NCBI RefSeq assembly: GCF_030530745.1
Contig: NZ_JAUMUI010000008.1
Location: 1-64,000 of the forward strand
Length of the DNA stretch: 64,000 nt
Direction: 5' to 3'
Origin: Neisseria sp.
GTDB lineage: Bacteria; Pseudomonadota; Gammaproteobacteria; Burkholderiales; Neisseriaceae
Position 1 is the stretch's first letter; the number at the start of each line of letters is the position of its first letter. The position numbers and the translations under genes were made by a program. This document shows, one piece after another, positions 27,380 through 41,760 of this stretch. The notes below the pieces were generated by a model. The model saw nothing but the letters and a program-made list of their open reading frames with translations, was not told the origin of the DNA and searched no databases.

Positions 27380-28267
27380 TCAGCGCTTCACACCGCTCAA
27401 ACACGCCCAGCCTTCGTCGGTTTGTGCGGGCGACAAATCAAACCATTCGCTGTAAATACCGCTCATTTCTTCAACCTGTTCGTCGAGGATGCCCGAAAGC
27501 ACGATGCGGCCGCCCTGCTTGGTGCGGTCGGCCAAAAGGCCGCCGAGCAGGCGCAGGGGGTTGGCGAGAATATTGGCCACCACAACATCGAACCGGCCTT
27601 CGGGCAGGGCATCGGGCAGATAGAAGCGCGCGGGCACATCGTTTTGGGCGGCGTTGTCGTTGCTGGCCCGGATGGCCTGCTCGTCGATATCCACACCAAC
27701 GGCGCTGCCTGCCCCCAATTTCAAGGCGGCGATGGCGAGAATGCCGGAGCCGCAGCCGTAATCCAGCACGGCTTCACCTCCTTGCAAATGGCGGTCAAGC
27801 CATTGCAGGCACAGGCGGGTGGTGGGGTGGCTGCCGGTGCCGAACGCAAGGCCGGGATCGAGTTGCAGGTTGACGGTGCCGCCGCCGGGCGCTTCGTGCC
27901 ACGAAGGGGTAATCCACAAACGCTCCGAAATCTGAATCGGCTCGAACTGCGCCTGCGTGAGCCGCACCCAATCCTGCTCGGGCAGGTATTCGGTGTCGTA
28001 GTCGGGCACGGCGATGTTGCAGTCGTCGGCTGCGGCGGCTATAACCGGCGCAGCATCGGTTTGTTCGTCGAACAGGGCGATTACTTTGCTCTGCTGCCAG
28101 ATTTGTTCGGCAGGCATACCCGGCTCGCCGAAAATCGCCTGCTCGTTGGCGGTGCCTGCGTAGGCGTCTTCGATAGCGGCGGAAAGTGCGCCGTGCGCCA
28201 TTAACGCATCGGCAAGGCGCTCTGCGGTGTGGTCGTTAACGGCGATGGTGATTTGCTGGTAGGCCAT
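27380..28267 (-). CDS. prmA: Ribosomal protein L11 methyltransferase
   Basis: The 295-residue enzyme trimethylates L11 using SAM. It has an N-terminal substrate-binding domain (about 1-60), then a Rossmann methyltransferase domain. Motif I is VLDYGCGSGILAIAALKLGA near 165, VGVDIDEQAI follows, and the typical VVANILANPL lies near 230. I take the ATG that starts MAYQQITI, giving the family length; the frame is open for 54 codons upstream, across the divergent rpmE promoter region. Confidence 0.95.
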   Translation of the reverse strand: MAYQQITIAVNDHTAERLADALMAHGALSAAIEDAYAGTANEQAIFGEPGMPAEQIWQQSKVIALFDEQTDAAPVIAAAADDCNIAVPDYDTEYLPEQDWVRLTQAQFEPIQISERLWITPSWHEAPGGGTVNLQLDPGLAFGTGSHPTTRLCLQWLDRHLQGGEAVLDYGCGSGILAIAALKLGAGSAVGVDIDEQAIRASNDNAAQNDVPARFYLPDALPEGRFDVVVANILANPLRLLGGLLADRTKQGGRIVLSGILDEQVEEMSGIYSEWFDLSPAQTDEGWACLSGVKR

Positions 28268-28353
28268 GCGGGGTTGCTTTCTTTGCGTGTGTCGGCATGG
28301 CGCGATTTTAGCAAAAAACTGTTGCAAATTAAACCGCAAGCCGCAACACAGGC

Positions 28354-28382
28354 TTGACAAAACGGCGGCAAACGGCAATACT
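28354..28382 (+). promoter_or_regulatory. rpmE promoter
   Basis: A consensus TTGACA -35 box is followed after 17 bases by AATACT. The predicted start lies about 55 bases ahead of the rpmE ATG. Confidence 0.75.
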
Positions 28383-28443
28383 GCGCAGCTTGTCTTTGAA
28401 GCATAGGCACAACCCCTATGCCCGCTCACCGAAAGGAAATAAA

Positions 28444-28659
28444 ATGAAACAAGATATCCACCCCGATTACCACGAAGTTAACGTAACTTGCTCTTGCGGC
28501 AACAAATTCGTTACCAAATCCACCATGGCTAAAGAGAGCTTCAACATCGAGGTTTGCTCGCAATGCCATCCGTTCTACACCGGCCAGCAAAAAATCGTCG
28601 ACACCACCGGCCGCGTGGACAAATTCAACCAAAAATTCGGCAATATGTTCAAACGCTGA
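28444..28659 (+). CDS. rpmE: 50S ribosomal protein L31 (zinc-binding form)
   Basis: The 71-residue protein starts [12 protein letters not shown], typical of L31. Cysteines 16, 18, 38 and 41 form a zinc site, so this is the C+ type; the zinc-free paralogue is not in this window. GAAAGGA precedes the ATG. It sits divergently from prmA, another ribosomal-protein function. Confidence 0.97.
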   Translation: MKQDIHPDYHEVNVTCSCGNKFVTKSTMAKESFNIEVCSQCHPFYTGQQKIVDTTGRVDKFNQKFGNMFKR

Positions 28660-28680
28660 TTGGCGGATGTTTTGGAATAG

Positions 28681-28711
28681 AAAAGGCTGCAACTGGCAGT
28701 CTTTTTTATTT
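28681..28711 (+). terminator. Intrinsic terminator after rpmE
   Basis: AAAAGGCTGC pairs with GCAGTCTTTT (one G-T pair), followed by T residues. Confidence 0.75.
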
Positions 28712-28739
28712 TGTGCAGCCGGCGTAACGCGTAACAAAC

Positions 28740-28766
28740 AGGCCGTCTGAAAATTTCAGACGGCCT
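28740..28766. terminator. DUS inverted pair between convergent genes
   Basis: AGGCCGTCTGAA and TTCAGACGGCCT are separated by three bases. It lies between rpmE and the convergent lipoprotein gene and can end both. Confidence 0.8.
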
Positions 28767-28794
28767 TACGCTTGCATTTTCCGCCTGTTTTTAA

Positions 28795-29313
28795 CTATGC
28801 GGGCAGACAGTTTTTCATCACAATCGAATCCACCGGCAGCGTTTCGCCGTCCACTTTCTGCTGCTCGTGCCGCACCAGAAAGCCGTTGTCTTCTTTATAA
28901 AAATCGCTTTGATACTGGTTGCCGACAGTCCAGGTGTAAGTGCCGTTGCCGAATGCGGTCAAATCTTCGTTGCTGTATTCCCCGCTGTAGGGCAGCGTCA
29001 GCGTTTGGCCGCCAACGCGCACTTCTGCAGTGGGTTCGTCGGTTTCGCGGTAATAACGCGCATCCAGCGTTTTGCCCCCGTCGCATTGGTAAGACTGCCA
29101 AGCCGCATCTTTGGCCGTGCCCAAATTGCCGCCCAAAGGAATATCGGCGGGCGCCGATGCCGTTTCGGCTGCCGGTGTTTCCACCGTTGCGGACGCAGGC
29201 GCGGGTGCGGCACTCGCCGCTGAAACCTCGGGCGCTTGCGCCGCCTGCTCCGGCTTGCAGGCAGACAATGCCGGCAATGCCGCAACCATTAAAGATAATG
29301 TGCGAAATTTCAT
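28795..29313 (-). CDS. Lipoprotein with MliC-like (lysozyme-inhibitor) domain
   Basis: The 172-residue protein has a lipoprotein signal with lipobox LSAC (Cys19), then an Ala/Pro/Glu linker (20-60) that would span peptidoglycan. A C-terminal domain (about 78-172) begins YQCDGGKTLDARYY and ends with a cysteine in KNCLP. The YxCDxG start, closing cysteine and length resemble the MliC family that blocks C-type lysozyme. This is a fold-level resemblance, not a firm match. I take the ATG that gives the signal peptide; the frame runs 44 codons upstream. Confidence 0.7.
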   Translation of the reverse strand: MKFRTLSLMVAALPALSACKPEQAAQAPEVSAASAAPAPASATVETPAAETASAPADIPLGGNLGTAKDAAWQSYQCDGGKTLDARYYRETDEPTAEVRVGGQTLTLPYSGEYSNEDLTAFGNGTYTWTVGNQYQSDFYKEDNGFLVRHEQQKVDGETLPVDSIVMKNCLPA

Positions 29314-29472
29314 GGGAATGTTCCAAAAAATACCAACAGCCGCTAGTGTAAAAGAAACCGTCGGAATTTTCACCCCGGCAGGCGCAATTATTTTTTTATG
29401 ACAGCCAGGGCAAGGCCGTCTGAAAAGGATTGAACTGTTCCCCAAATCTGCACGGCGGTTTCCACAATCTCT

Positions 29473-29481
29473 TGCTATAAT
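29473..29481 (+). promoter_or_regulatory. Extended -10 promoter of dxs
   Basis: TGCTATAAT, an extended -10 box, lies about 40 bases ahead of the dxs ATG. No clear -35 box is seen, which fits the extended class. Confidence 0.5.
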
Positions 29482-29520
29482 CGCCCATTACACGCCGTTT
29501 CAGATAACAAAGACCACGCC

Positions 29521-31422
29521 ATGAGCCAAACCCCATTACTCGACACCATCGACCTGCCGCAGGATTTGCGCCGGCTCGACACCAAGCAGTTACCGCAACT
29601 GGCTGCCGAACTGCGCGCTTTTCTGCTGGAATCGGTAGGCAAAACCGGCGGCCATTTCGCCAGCAATCTCGGCGCTGTGGAGCTGACCGTGGCGCTGCAT
29701 TATGTGTACCACACTCCCGAAGACCATCTGGTGTGGGACGTTGGCCACCAGAGCTATCCGCACAAAATCCTCACCGGCCGCAAAAACCGCATGGATACCA
29801 TGCGCAAATACGGCGGGCTGGCGGGCTTTCCCAAACGCGGCGAATCGGTATACGACGCTTTCGGCGTGGGGCACTCTTCCACATCTATCGGTGCGGCGTT
29901 GGGCATGGCGGTGGCCGACAAACTGGCGGGCAAAACCAGCCGCAGTGTGGCGGTAATCGGCGACGGCGCGATGACTGCCGGCCAAGCTTTCGAAGCCTTG
30001 AACTGCGCGGGCGATATGGATATCGACCTGTTGGTGATTCTGAACGACAACGAAATGTCGATTTCGCCCAATGTCGGCGCTCTGCCCAAATATCTGGCGC
30101 GCAACGTGGTGCGCGATATGCACGGCCTGCTCTCCACCATCAAGGCGCAATCGACCAAAGTGCTCGACAAACTGCCCGGCGCACTCGAAATCGCCCAAAA
30201 GGTCGAACACAAAATCAAAACCATTGCGGGCGAAGCCGAGCACGCCAAGCAGTCGCTGTCTCTGTTTGAAAACTTCGGCTTCCACTACACCGGCCCCGTC
30301 GACGGCCACGACGTCGAACAGCTGGTTCACGTTTTAAAAGAGCTGCGCGGCAAAAAAGGCCCGCAAATCCTGCATGTGATCACCAAAAAAGGCCAAGGTT
30401 ACAAACTCGCCGAAAACGACCCCGTGAAATATCACGCCGTTTCCACTTTGGCGCAGGAAGGCGGCAAAGAAACCGAAAAATTTCCGCCCAAACCCGCCAC
30501 CAAACCTACCTACACGCAGATTTTCGGCCGCTGGCTGTGCGACCAGGCCGCCGCCGACCCGCGCCTGATCGCCATTACCCCCGCCATGCGCGAAGGCAGC
30601 GGGCTGGTGGAATACGAACAGAAATTCCCCGACCGCTATTTCGACGTGGGCATCGCCGAGCAGCACGCCGTAACCTTTGCCGGCGGCCTGGCCTGCGAAG
30701 GCGCCAAGCCCGTGGTGGCGGTTTATTCCACCTTTCTGCAACGCGCCTACGACCAGCTTATCCACGACGTTGCCCTGCAAAACCTGCCCGTTTTGTTTGC
30801 TGTCGACCGTGCCGGCATCGTCGGCGCCGACGGCCCCACCCATGCCGGCCTGTATGATTTGAGCTTTCTGCGCTGCATTCCCAATATGGTGGTGGCCGCC
30901 CCCAGCGATGAAAACGAATGCCGCCTGCTGCTTTCCACCTGCTACCGGTCAGACGCGCCCTCGGCGGTGCGCTATCCGCGCGGTTCGGGCTGCGGCGCCG
31001 CCGTTTCAGACGGCCTCGAAACCGTGCCCGTGGGCAAAGGCGTGGTGAAACGCGAAGGCAGCCGCACCGCCGTTTTCGCTTTCGGCAGCATGGTACAGCC
31101 CGCACTGGCCGCCGCCGAAACGCTGAACGCCACCGTGGCCGATATGCGTTTTGTGAAGCCTATAGACGAAGAGCTGATTGTGCGGCTGGCGCAAACCCAC
31201 GATTATCTGGTAACCGCCGAAGAAAACGCCGAACAAGGCGGTGCGGGCAGCGCGGTGCTGGAAGTGCTGGCCAAACACAATATCTGCAAACCCGTGCTGC
31301 TGTTGGGCGTGGCCGACACCGTTACCGAACACGGCGACCCGCAACAGCTGCTCGACGATCTGGGCCTGAGTGCGGCGGCGTTGGCCGAACGCATCTGCAA
31401 CCGTTTCGGGTTGGCGGAATAA
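29521..31422 (+). CDS. dxs: 1-deoxy-D-xylulose-5-phosphate synthase
   Basis: The 633-residue thiamin-diphosphate enzyme joins pyruvate and glyceraldehyde 3-phosphate, the entry step of the MEP pathway. The N-terminal domain shows [12 protein letters not shown] near 78, and the ThDP motif runs from [14 protein letters not shown] to LNDNEMSIS (about 153-183). The transketolase-like domain contains [17 protein letters not shown] with its catalytic Glu, near 375. The C-terminal domain is complete. It is monocistronic. Confidence 0.98.
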   Translation: MSQTPLLDTIDLPQDLRRLDTKQLPQLAAELRAFLLESVGKTGGHFASNLGAVELTVALHYVYHTPEDHLVWDVGHQSYPHKILTGRKNRMDTMRKYGGLAGFPKRGESVYDAFGVGHSSTSIGAALGMAVADKLAGKTSRSVAVIGDGAMTAGQAFEALNCAGDMDIDLLVILNDNEMSISPNVGALPKYLARNVVRDMHGLLSTIKAQSTKVLDKLPGALEIAQKVEHKIKTIAGEAEHAKQSLSLFENFGFHYTGPVDGHDVEQLVHVLKELRGKKGPQILHVITKKGQGYKLAENDPVKYHAVSTLAQEGGKETEKFPPKPATKPTYTQIFGRWLCDQAAADPRLIAITPAMREGSGLVEYEQKFPDRYFDVGIAEQHAVTFAGGLACEGAKPVVAVYSTFLQRAYDQLIHDVALQNLPVLFAVDRAGIVGADGPTHAGLYDLSFLRCIPNMVVAAPSDENECRLLLSTCYRSDAPSAVRYPRGSGCGAAVSDGLETVPVGKGVVKREGSRTAVFAFGSMVQPALAAAETLNATVADMRFVKPIDEELIVRLAQTHDYLVTAEENAEQGGAGSAVLEVLAKHNICKPVLLLGVADTVTEHGDPQQLLDDLGLSAAALAERICNRFGLAE

Positions 31423-31433
31423 TCTGATTGCCC

Positions 31434-31510
31434 GTTATACCCGGGCTTAACCCGGGTATCTGCCGCTGTTTTTAAAACACAAAGATACCCGGGTTAAGCC
31501 CGGGTATAAC
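31434..31510. repeat. Nested palindromic repeat (77 bases), first family member
   Basis: A 27-base arm, GTTATACCCGGGCTTAACCC then GGGTATC, is repeated in inverted form after a 23-base spacer. Each arm is itself a hairpin (ACCCGGG cttaa CCCGGGT), so the unit can fold either as one long stem or as two short ones. It lies between dxs and gluQ and is related to 32559-32633. Confidence 0.85.
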
Positions 31511-31620
31511 ACAAATGTTAATCTGAGGCCGTCTGAAAACACCTGCCCGGCATCATTAGTTTTTGATATTTTTCGACTTTGAAACCGCTCTGTCCGTAAC
31601 ACCCCATCCGTCAACCCGCC

Positions 31621-32538
31621 ATGCACACCCCCGTCTACATCGGGCGTTTCGCCCCCAGCCCCACCGGCCTGCTGCACATCGGCTCGCTGCTCACCGCGCT
31701 GGCTTCCTACGCCGATGCCAAAGCACACGGCGGGCGCTGGCTGGTGCGCATGGAAGACCTCGACCCGCCGCGCGAAACGGCAGGCGCGGCAAGCCATATC
31801 CTGCGCACGCTTGAAGCCTTCGGTTTCGAATGGGACGGCGAAGTCGTGTATCAGAGCCGCCGCCACGCGCTTTACTGCGAAGCCTTAGGCCGTCTGAAAG
31901 CGGCGGGGCTGGTTTATCCCTGCCATTGCAGCCGCAAAGAATGGCAGGCCGCCGCCGTCATGGGCGCCGACGGTTTTGTGTATAACGGCAAATGCGGCCG
32001 GGCGGATTACAGGCCGTCTGAACAAGATTTGGCGAAACAGCCTGCCTGGCGGCTGCGCGTACCCGATGAAACCATTGCTTTTCACGATGCCGTGGTCGGC
32101 CGCTACGCCCAAAACCTCGCCCGCGACATCGGCGACTTCGTGCTGCTGCGCGCCGACGGCTTTTGGGCCTACCAACTGGCCGTAGTGGCCGATGATGCCG
32201 AACAAGGCATCACCCACATCGTGCGCGGGCAGGATTTGCTGGTTTCCACTCCGCGCCAGATTTGGCTGCAACGCTGTTTGGGGTTTACCACCCCGCACTA
32301 CGCCCACCTGCCGCTCTTGGTCAACCGCCACGGCCAGAAATGGTCGAAACAAACCCTCGCCCCCGCACTGGATTTAACGCAGCGCGAACAACTGCTGCGG
32401 CAGGTGATGGGCTATCTGAACCTACCCCCCGCCCCCGCAACCGGTAGGCCGTCTGAATTATTGGCTTGGGCGGTGAAACATTGGGATATGGCGAAAGTGG
32501 GCAAGGCGGCGGTGTGTACGGAAGAGGGGTATAGTTAA
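31621..32538 (+). CDS. gluQ: Glutamyl-queuosine tRNA(Asp) synthetase
   Basis: The 305-residue protein resembles the catalytic half of glutamyl-tRNA synthetase and lacks the anticodon-binding domain, as GluQ-RS does. It starts [20 protein letters not shown] (HIGS signature near 19), has a zinc site in [10 protein letters not shown] and NGKCGRADY (near 98-122), and a degenerate KMSKS loop as KWSKQT near 240. It attaches glutamate to queuosine in tRNA(Asp). The C-terminal part contains a DUS in frame. Confidence 0.93.
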   Translation: MHTPVYIGRFAPSPTGLLHIGSLLTALASYADAKAHGGRWLVRMEDLDPPRETAGAASHILRTLEAFGFEWDGEVVYQSRRHALYCEALGRLKAAGLVYPCHCSRKEWQAAAVMGADGFVYNGKCGRADYRPSEQDLAKQPAWRLRVPDETIAFHDAVVGRYAQNLARDIGDFVLLRADGFWAYQLAVVADDAEQGITHIVRGQDLLVSTPRQIWLQRCLGFTTPHYAHLPLLVNRHGQKWSKQTLAPALDLTQREQLLRQVMGYLNLPPAPATGRPSELLAWAVKHWDMAKVGKAAVCTEEGYS

Positions 32539-32558
32539 ACCACTTCAGCAACAGTTCC

Positions 32559-32633
32559 GTCATACTCGGGCTTGACCCGAGTATCCCAAATTTTTCTGAA
32601 ACTCAAGATACTCGGGTCAAGCCCGAGTATGAC
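32559..32633. repeat. Nested palindromic repeat (75 bases), second family member
   Basis: Arms GTCATACTCGGGCTTGACCC then GAGTATC and their inverse lie either side of a 21-base spacer. Compared with 31434-31510, the arms differ by compensating changes (CCCGGG to CTCGGG/CCCGAG), so pairing is preserved. It sits just past the gluQ stop. Confidence 0.85.
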
Positions 32634-32694
32634 GAATGTACTTCTTCTTAAGTTGGTTGGCCATAGTGGCTCATCTGTTTACCACATCAAAACC

Positions 32695-32731
32695 AAAGGC
32701 CGTCTGAAAACAAATCTTTCAGACGGCCTTT
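32695..32731. terminator. DUS inverted pair between gluQ and leuS
   Basis: AAAGGCCGTCTGAA and TTCAGACGGCCTTT (with short extra pairing) form a stem with A/T flanks on both strands between convergent genes. Confidence 0.8.
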
Positions 32732-32754
32732 GCCATGTTGGAAAAGCGCCGGCG

Positions 32755-35518
<2,764 letters not shown>

Positions 35519-35533
35519 TGCAAAACAACCAAA

Positions 35534-36022
35534 CTACCGCAAACGCTCGTAATGCACGAACGCATAATCCGTGCCGCTTGCCGCCGTATGAGCTTCACGG
35601 CTTGTTTCTTGCCAATCGCTGCTACTGATTGTTGGGAAAAACGCATCGCCTTCCACATTCAACCCGACTTCGGTAATCCGCAAATCGGTAGCGGCCGACA
35701 GTGCTTCGGTGTAAATCTGTGCCCCGCCCATAATGATGACTTCGGCATCTTCGGCACAAGCCGCCAGCGCGGCCGGCAAATCGGGCATAACTTCCGCCCC
35801 CTCCGCCGGATAATCCGCCCGACGGCTGACCACGATATTGCGGCGGCCCGGCAACGGCTTTTTCGGCAGCGATTCCCATGTTTTGCGGCCCATAATCACG
35901 GGCTTGCCGGTGGTATAGGAACGGAAAAAAGCAAAATCTTCAGGCAAATGCCACGGCATGGTGTTATTGATGCCGATACAGCCGTTTTCCGCACAAGCGG
36001 CAATTAGAGTGATCTTTTGCAT
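35534..36022 (-). CDS. folA: Dihydrofolate reductase
   Basis: The 162-residue enzyme reduces dihydrofolate with NADPH. Diagnostic segments are NTMPWHLPEDFAFFR (about 19-33, with the acidic active-site residue), GRKTWESLPKKPLPGRRNIV (about 44-63) and IMGGAQIYTEAL near 95. Length and motifs match chromosomal, trimethoprim-sensitive-type DHFRs; resistance status cannot be judged. It is flanked by DUS pairs and is apparently monocistronic. Confidence 0.97.
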   Translation of the reverse strand: MQKITLIAACAENGCIGINNTMPWHLPEDFAFFRSYTTGKPVIMGRKTWESLPKKPLPGRRNIVVSRRADYPAEGAEVMPDLPAALAACAEDAEVIIMGGAQIYTEALSAATDLRITEVGLNVEGDAFFPTISSSDWQETSREAHTAASGTDYAFVHYERLR

Positions 36023-36151
36023 ACGCTGCTTTCATATTCAACGGTTTGCGGCAGGCTGCCGGCAAACAGTCCTATCCGCCTGCCCCCATAAAGTTTCAGA
36101 CGGCCTTAGGTTTCTCAGGCCGTCTGAAACCATACTTCGCCCATGCCCGCA

Positions 36152-37282
36152 TCAATCGAAAATGTCGCGGACTTTATCGAAAAACGATTTCTGGCGGGGG
36201 GTTTGCGAACGCTCCATGCCGGTAGAGATTTTTTCAAACTCTTCCAGCAATTCTTTCTGACGCTCGGTTAAGTTAACCGGCGTTTCCACTACCACATGAC
36301 AATACAAATCCCCCACCGCACTCGAACGCAACGACTTGATGCCTTTACCTTTTACGCGCATACGGCGACCGGTTTGGGTTTCTTTGGGGATACTCAGCTT
36401 CACCTTGCCGTCGAGCGTCGGCACCTCCACCTCACCACCCAGTGCGGCAATAGCAAAACTGATCGGCATTTCGCAATGCAGATCCAAACCGTTGCGCTCG
36501 AATGTTTTGTGTTCTGTAACGTGCACCACAACATACAAATCGCCACTCGGCGCACCGTGCATACCCGGCTCGCCCTCCCCGCTCAGGCGGATGCGCTGGC
36601 CGTTATCGATACCTGCCGGAATATTCACTTCAACGGTTTTGCTGGTTTTCACCCGGCCTTCGCCGCGGCATTTCACGCACGGATCTTTGATTTCTTTGCC
36701 CGTGCCGTGGCAGGTGGGGCAGGTTTGCTGCATTTGAAAAATGGCCTGGCGCACATGAATGGTGCCGCTGCCGTGGCAGGTGGAACAAGTGCTGGCCGAT
36801 GTGCCGGGCTTCGCTCCACTGCCGTGGCACACATCGCATTCTTCATAAGTCGGAATGGTAATGCGCTTTTTAATGCCTTTGGCCGCTTCTTCCAATGTGA
36901 TTTCTACCGCATATTGCAAATCGGCACCTTGGTAGTTCTGTTGGCGGCCGCCGCCAGCACCTCCTCCGAACATCTGGCTGAAAATATCCCCGAAATCAAA
37001 ACCTTGTGCTCCTCCAAAACCGCCGAAACCACCGAAGCCGCCGCCACCCATGTTCGGATCGACACCGGCATGGCCGAATTGATCATAAGATGCCCGTTTT
37101 TGTTTGTCCGACAAAATATCATAGGCTTTCTGCACTTCTTTAAATTTTTCTTCCGCCTCGGCATCACCTTGATTGCGGTCGGGGTGATATTTCATAGCGA
37201 GTTTGCGGTAGGCTTTTTTAATTTCATCGTCGCTTGCGCTGCGGGCCACGCCCAGAATTTCATAAAAATCTTTATTGCTCAT
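36152..37282 (-). CDS. dnaJ: Chaperone protein DnaJ (Hsp40)
   Basis: The 376-residue type I J-protein stimulates DnaK. The J domain (about 1-70) contains YHPDRNQGD with the HPD triad. A Gly/Phe-rich linker follows (about 75-115). Four CxxCxGxG zinc motifs lie at about 145-205 ([32 protein letters not shown]), followed by the client-binding C-terminal domains. I take the ATG starting [11 protein letters not shown]; the frame runs 18 codons upstream. dnaK and grpE are not nearby. Confidence 0.97.
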   Translation of the reverse strand: MSNKDFYEILGVARSASDDEIKKAYRKLAMKYHPDRNQGDAEAEEKFKEVQKAYDILSDKQKRASYDQFGHAGVDPNMGGGGFGGFGGFGGAQGFDFGDIFSQMFGGGAGGGRQQNYQGADLQYAVEITLEEAAKGIKKRITIPTYEECDVCHGSGAKPGTSASTCSTCHGSGTIHVRQAIFQMQQTCPTCHGTGKEIKDPCVKCRGEGRVKTSKTVEVNIPAGIDNGQRIRLSGEGEPGMHGAPSGDLYVVVHVTEHKTFERNGLDLHCEMPISFAIAALGGEVEVPTLDGKVKLSIPKETQTGRRMRVKGKGIKSLRSSAVGDLYCHVVVETPVNLTERQKELLEEFEKISTGMERSQTPRQKSFFDKVRDIFD

Positions 37283-37375
37283 GATAAATGTTCGGTAATG
37301 GTATGAAAATTGGTTTTTAAAATAAGGGCAGAACATTGAAACTCAAGAGAGTTGCCGATATTTCAGCAGCAGGCA

Positions 37376-37405
37376 AATAAAAAGCACAGCCTAAAGCTGT
37401 GCTTT
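37376..37405 (-). terminator. Intrinsic terminator of the atp operon
   Basis: AAAGCACAGC and GCTGTGCTTT form a perfect 10-bp stem with a 5-base loop and a minus-strand T run. It lies about 20 bases after the atpC stop. Confidence 0.9.
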
Positions 37406-37426
37406 GCCGGATTTGCGGGCAAATCC

Positions 37427-37852
37427 TTATTTGTTTTTTTGCGCACGGAGGTAATCCAATGTTTTGAGTTGTGCAATCGCTGCAGCCAACGCTGCTTGTG
37501 CTTTGGCCAGCGAATCATCGTCCTGAGCTTGGGAAATACGTGCTTCTGCGGCTTTTTTCGCCTCTTCGGCACGCGCCTGATCCATCTCTTCGCTACGCAC
37601 GGCCACGTCGGCCAATACGGTCAGCTTGTCGGGTTGGACTTCCAGCAGGCCGCCTGAAACAGCCACCAGCAATTCTTCAGGCTCCCCCGGTACGGTCAGA
37701 CGCAACGCTCCCGGACGGATCAAACTCATAATCGGCTCATGTCGCGGATAAATACCAAGTTCACCCGTCAGGGTCGGCACCACCACAAAGCCGGCCTCGC
37801 CCGAAAAGATATGCTCCTCGTTACTTACCACTTCAACTTGCATGATATTCAT
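37427..37852 (-). CDS. atpC: ATP synthase F1 epsilon subunit
   Basis: The 141-residue protein has the N-terminal beta-sandwich (about 1-85, MQVEVVSNEEHIFSGEAGFV and PRHEPIMSLIRPGALRL) and a C-terminal helical hairpin. It belongs to the central stalk and restrains ATP hydrolysis. AGGAGG lies five bases ahead of the first ATG. It is the last gene of the operon, ten bases after atpD, with a terminator behind it. Confidence 0.97.
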   Translation of the reverse strand: MNIMQVEVVSNEEHIFSGEAGFVVVPTLTGELGIYPRHEPIMSLIRPGALRLTVPGEPEELLVAVSGGLLEVQPDKLTVLADVAVRSEEMDQARAEEAKKAAEARISQAQDDDSLAKAQAALAAAIAQLKTLDYLRAQKNK

Positions 37853-37862
37853 GCCGGCCTCC

Positions 37863-39269
<1,407 letters not shown>

Positions 39270-39296
39270 CTATTTTAAATGCACGGCATTGCGGCC

Positions 39297-40172
39297 TTAA
39301 ACAGCCGCCGCACCTGCAACAATTTCTGACAACTCTGTGGTAATTGCAGCTTGGCGAGATTTGTTATACACCAAGCGCAACTCTTTAATGGCATTACCGG
39401 CATTATCGGTGGCAGCTTTCATTGCCACCATGCGCGCAGCTTGTTCTGATGCCATATTGTCACACAACGCTTGATAAACCACAGACTCCAAATAACGGCG
39501 AACCAAATACTCCAAAACAGCAACAGGGTCGGGCTCATAACGGTAATCCCAGTTAAAATCACCGCTCTCACTGACACTCTCAATTGTGTTTTGGCCGATG
39601 GGCAACAAAGTTTCCATGCGTGGTTCTTGGCGCATAGTGTTCACAAAACCCGAATACACCAAATGAACAGCATCAAGCTGCTTTTTACCGTAGCTCTGGA
39701 AAATCTCGGTTAATGCGCCCAGCAGTTTTTCCATACGGGGCGTATCCCCCAAATTGGTAACGCTGGCAATTACATTCAAACCGATACGCTGGCAGGCTGC
39801 CAAACCTTTACTGCCCAAGCAGACTACATCAACTTCAATACCCTGCTGTTGATACTCTTGAACTTGTGCCAAGAATTTCTTCAAAACGTTGGCGTTCAAA
39901 CCACCGCACAAACCCTTATCTGTGGTAATCAGAATGAAACCCGCACGTTTTACTTCTTTATGGGATTCCAAAAACCTGATGCCGTGATCTGCATAGGTTT
40001 GTGCCAAGTGGCTCATTACCAAACGCACTTTTTCAGCGTACGGACGAGCCAAGCGCATCCGTTCCTGAGTCTTCCGCATTTTAGAGGTTGACACCATCTG
40101 CATCGCTTTAGTGATCTTTTGAGTATTTTGAACACTACGGATTTTGGTGAGAATCTCTTTCCCTACTGCCAT
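39297..40172 (-). CDS. atpG: ATP synthase F1 gamma subunit
   Basis: The 291-residue rotor-shaft subunit has the long N-terminal helix with KIRSVQNTQKITKAMQMVS (about 10-28) and the C-terminal signature AMKAATDNAGNAIKELRLVY near 250. Both helices form the coiled coil that turns within the alpha-beta ring. It lies between atpA and atpD. Confidence 0.98.
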   Translation of the reverse strand: MAVGKEILTKIRSVQNTQKITKAMQMVSTSKMRKTQERMRLARPYAEKVRLVMSHLAQTYADHGIRFLESHKEVKRAGFILITTDKGLCGGLNANVLKKFLAQVQEYQQQGIEVDVVCLGSKGLAACQRIGLNVIASVTNLGDTPRMEKLLGALTEIFQSYGKKQLDAVHLVYSGFVNTMRQEPRMETLLPIGQNTIESVSESGDFNWDYRYEPDPVAVLEYLVRRYLESVVYQALCDNMASEQAARMVAMKAATDNAGNAIKELRLVYNKSRQAAITTELSEIVAGAAAV

Positions 40173-40205
40173 TTCAGACTCCTTTCATCTTTCTTTTTAG
40201 AATGC

Positions 40206-41750
40206 TTACGCGTAGCTGTAAGAAGATTTAAAGGATTTCATTGCCTGATCCAGTGCCTGTTCGTTTTCATCAGACATGGCACCTGAAGCATTAATGGTAT
40301 CTAAAACAGCGGGATGCTGGGTTCTCACATAACTCAGAAAATCTGATTCGAAAGCCAATGCTTTCGAAACCGGAACATCTTCATATGAGCCGTTGTTAAT
40401 CGCCCATAAGGTCAAAGACATTTCAGCAGTGTTAAGGGTGCTGAATTGCTTCTGCTTCATCAACTCGGTAACCACTTCCCCGTGCTGCAGCTGTTTGCGG
40501 GTTGCCTCGTCCAAATCGGAAGCAAACTGCGAGAATGCCGCCAATTCGCGATACTGAGCCAATGCCAAACGTATACCACCGCCCAATTTCTTAATCACTT
40601 TGGTTTGTGCCGCACCGCCTACGCGCGATACGGAAATACCGGCGTTGATCGCAGGACGGATACCTGAGTTGAACAAATCGGTTTCCAAGAAAATCTGGCC
40701 GTCTGTAATAGAAATAACGTTGGTAGGCACAAATGCAGATACATCGCCCGCTTGGGTTTCGATAATCGGCAGCGCAGTCAGCGAACCGGTTTTACCTTTT
40801 ACTTCACCGTTGGTCAGACGCTCAACCTCATCTGCATTGATACGTGCCGCACGCTCCAACAAACGGCTGTGCAGATAGAACACGTCGCCAGGATAAGCTT
40901 CACGGCCGGGAGGGCGGCGCAACAGCAAGGAAATCTGGCGGTAGGCAACAGCCTGTTTGGACAAATCGTCATATACAATCAGTGCGTCTTCGCCGCGGTC
41001 CCGGAAAAACTCACCCATCGTACAGCCGGCATACGGTGCAATAAATTGCAAGGCGGCAGCTTCAGAGGCTGTTGCGGCAACAACAATCGTATGCTCCATT
41101 GCGCCATACTCTTCCAATTTGCGCACTACATTGGCAATAGAAGATGCTTTTTGACCGACAGCAACATAAATACAAACAACACCGGTACCTTTTTGGTTAA
41201 CGATGGCATCCAATGCAACGGCTGTTTTGCCGGTTTGGCGGTCGCCAATAATCAGCTCACGCTGACCACGGCCGATAGGTACCATCGAATCGATAGATTT
41301 CAAACCTGTTTGCATTGGTTGGTCTACCGATTGACGCGCAATCACACCCGGTGCAATTTTCTCAATCGGAGCGGTTAAGGTCGTGTTAACCGGACCTTTG
41401 CCGTCAATAGGCTGACCCAGCGCATTTACAACGCGACCTATCAGTTCGCGACCGATGGGTACTTCCAAGATACGGCCAGTACATTTGACTTCATCGCCCT
41501 CTTTAATATGCTCGTACTCACCCAACACTACGGCACCTACGGAGTCGCGCTCCAAGTTCATTGCCAAGCCGAAAGTATTGCCGGGAAACTCGAGCATTTC
41601 GCCTTGCATAACGTCTGACAAACCGTGAATACGAACAATACCGTCGGTTACGGAAATAACAGTACCGCGGGTGCGGATCTCTGCATTTACCGACAGATTT
41701 TCGATTTTAGCTTTAATCAAATCGCTAATTTCTGCAGGATTAAGCTGCAT
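40206..41750 (-). CDS. atpA: ATP synthase F1 alpha subunit
   Basis: The 514-residue regulatory nucleotide-binding subunit has the P-loop GDRQTGKTA near 170 and the conserved [18 protein letters not shown] near 365. It starts [24 protein letters not shown] lies ahead of the ATG, and atpH ends 10 bases upstream. Confidence 0.99.
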   Translation of the reverse strand: MQLNPAEISDLIKAKIENLSVNAEIRTRGTVISVTDGIVRIHGLSDVMQGEMLEFPGNTFGLAMNLERDSVGAVVLGEYEHIKEGDEVKCTGRILEVPIGRELIGRVVNALGQPIDGKGPVNTTLTAPIEKIAPGVIARQSVDQPMQTGLKSIDSMVPIGRGQRELIIGDRQTGKTAVALDAIVNQKGTGVVCIYVAVGQKASSIANVVRKLEEYGAMEHTIVVAATASEAAALQFIAPYAGCTMGEFFRDRGEDALIVYDDLSKQAVAYRQISLLLRRPPGREAYPGDVFYLHSRLLERAARINADEVERLTNGEVKGKTGSLTALPIIETQAGDVSAFVPTNVISITDGQIFLETDLFNSGIRPAINAGISVSRVGGAAQTKVIKKLGGGIRLALAQYRELAAFSQFASDLDEATRKQLQHGEVVTELMKQKQFSTLNTAEMSLTLWAINNGSYEDVPVSKALAFESDFLSYVRTQHPAVLDTINASGAMSDENEQALDQAMKSFKSSYSYA

Positions 41751-41760
41751 GGAAACTCTC

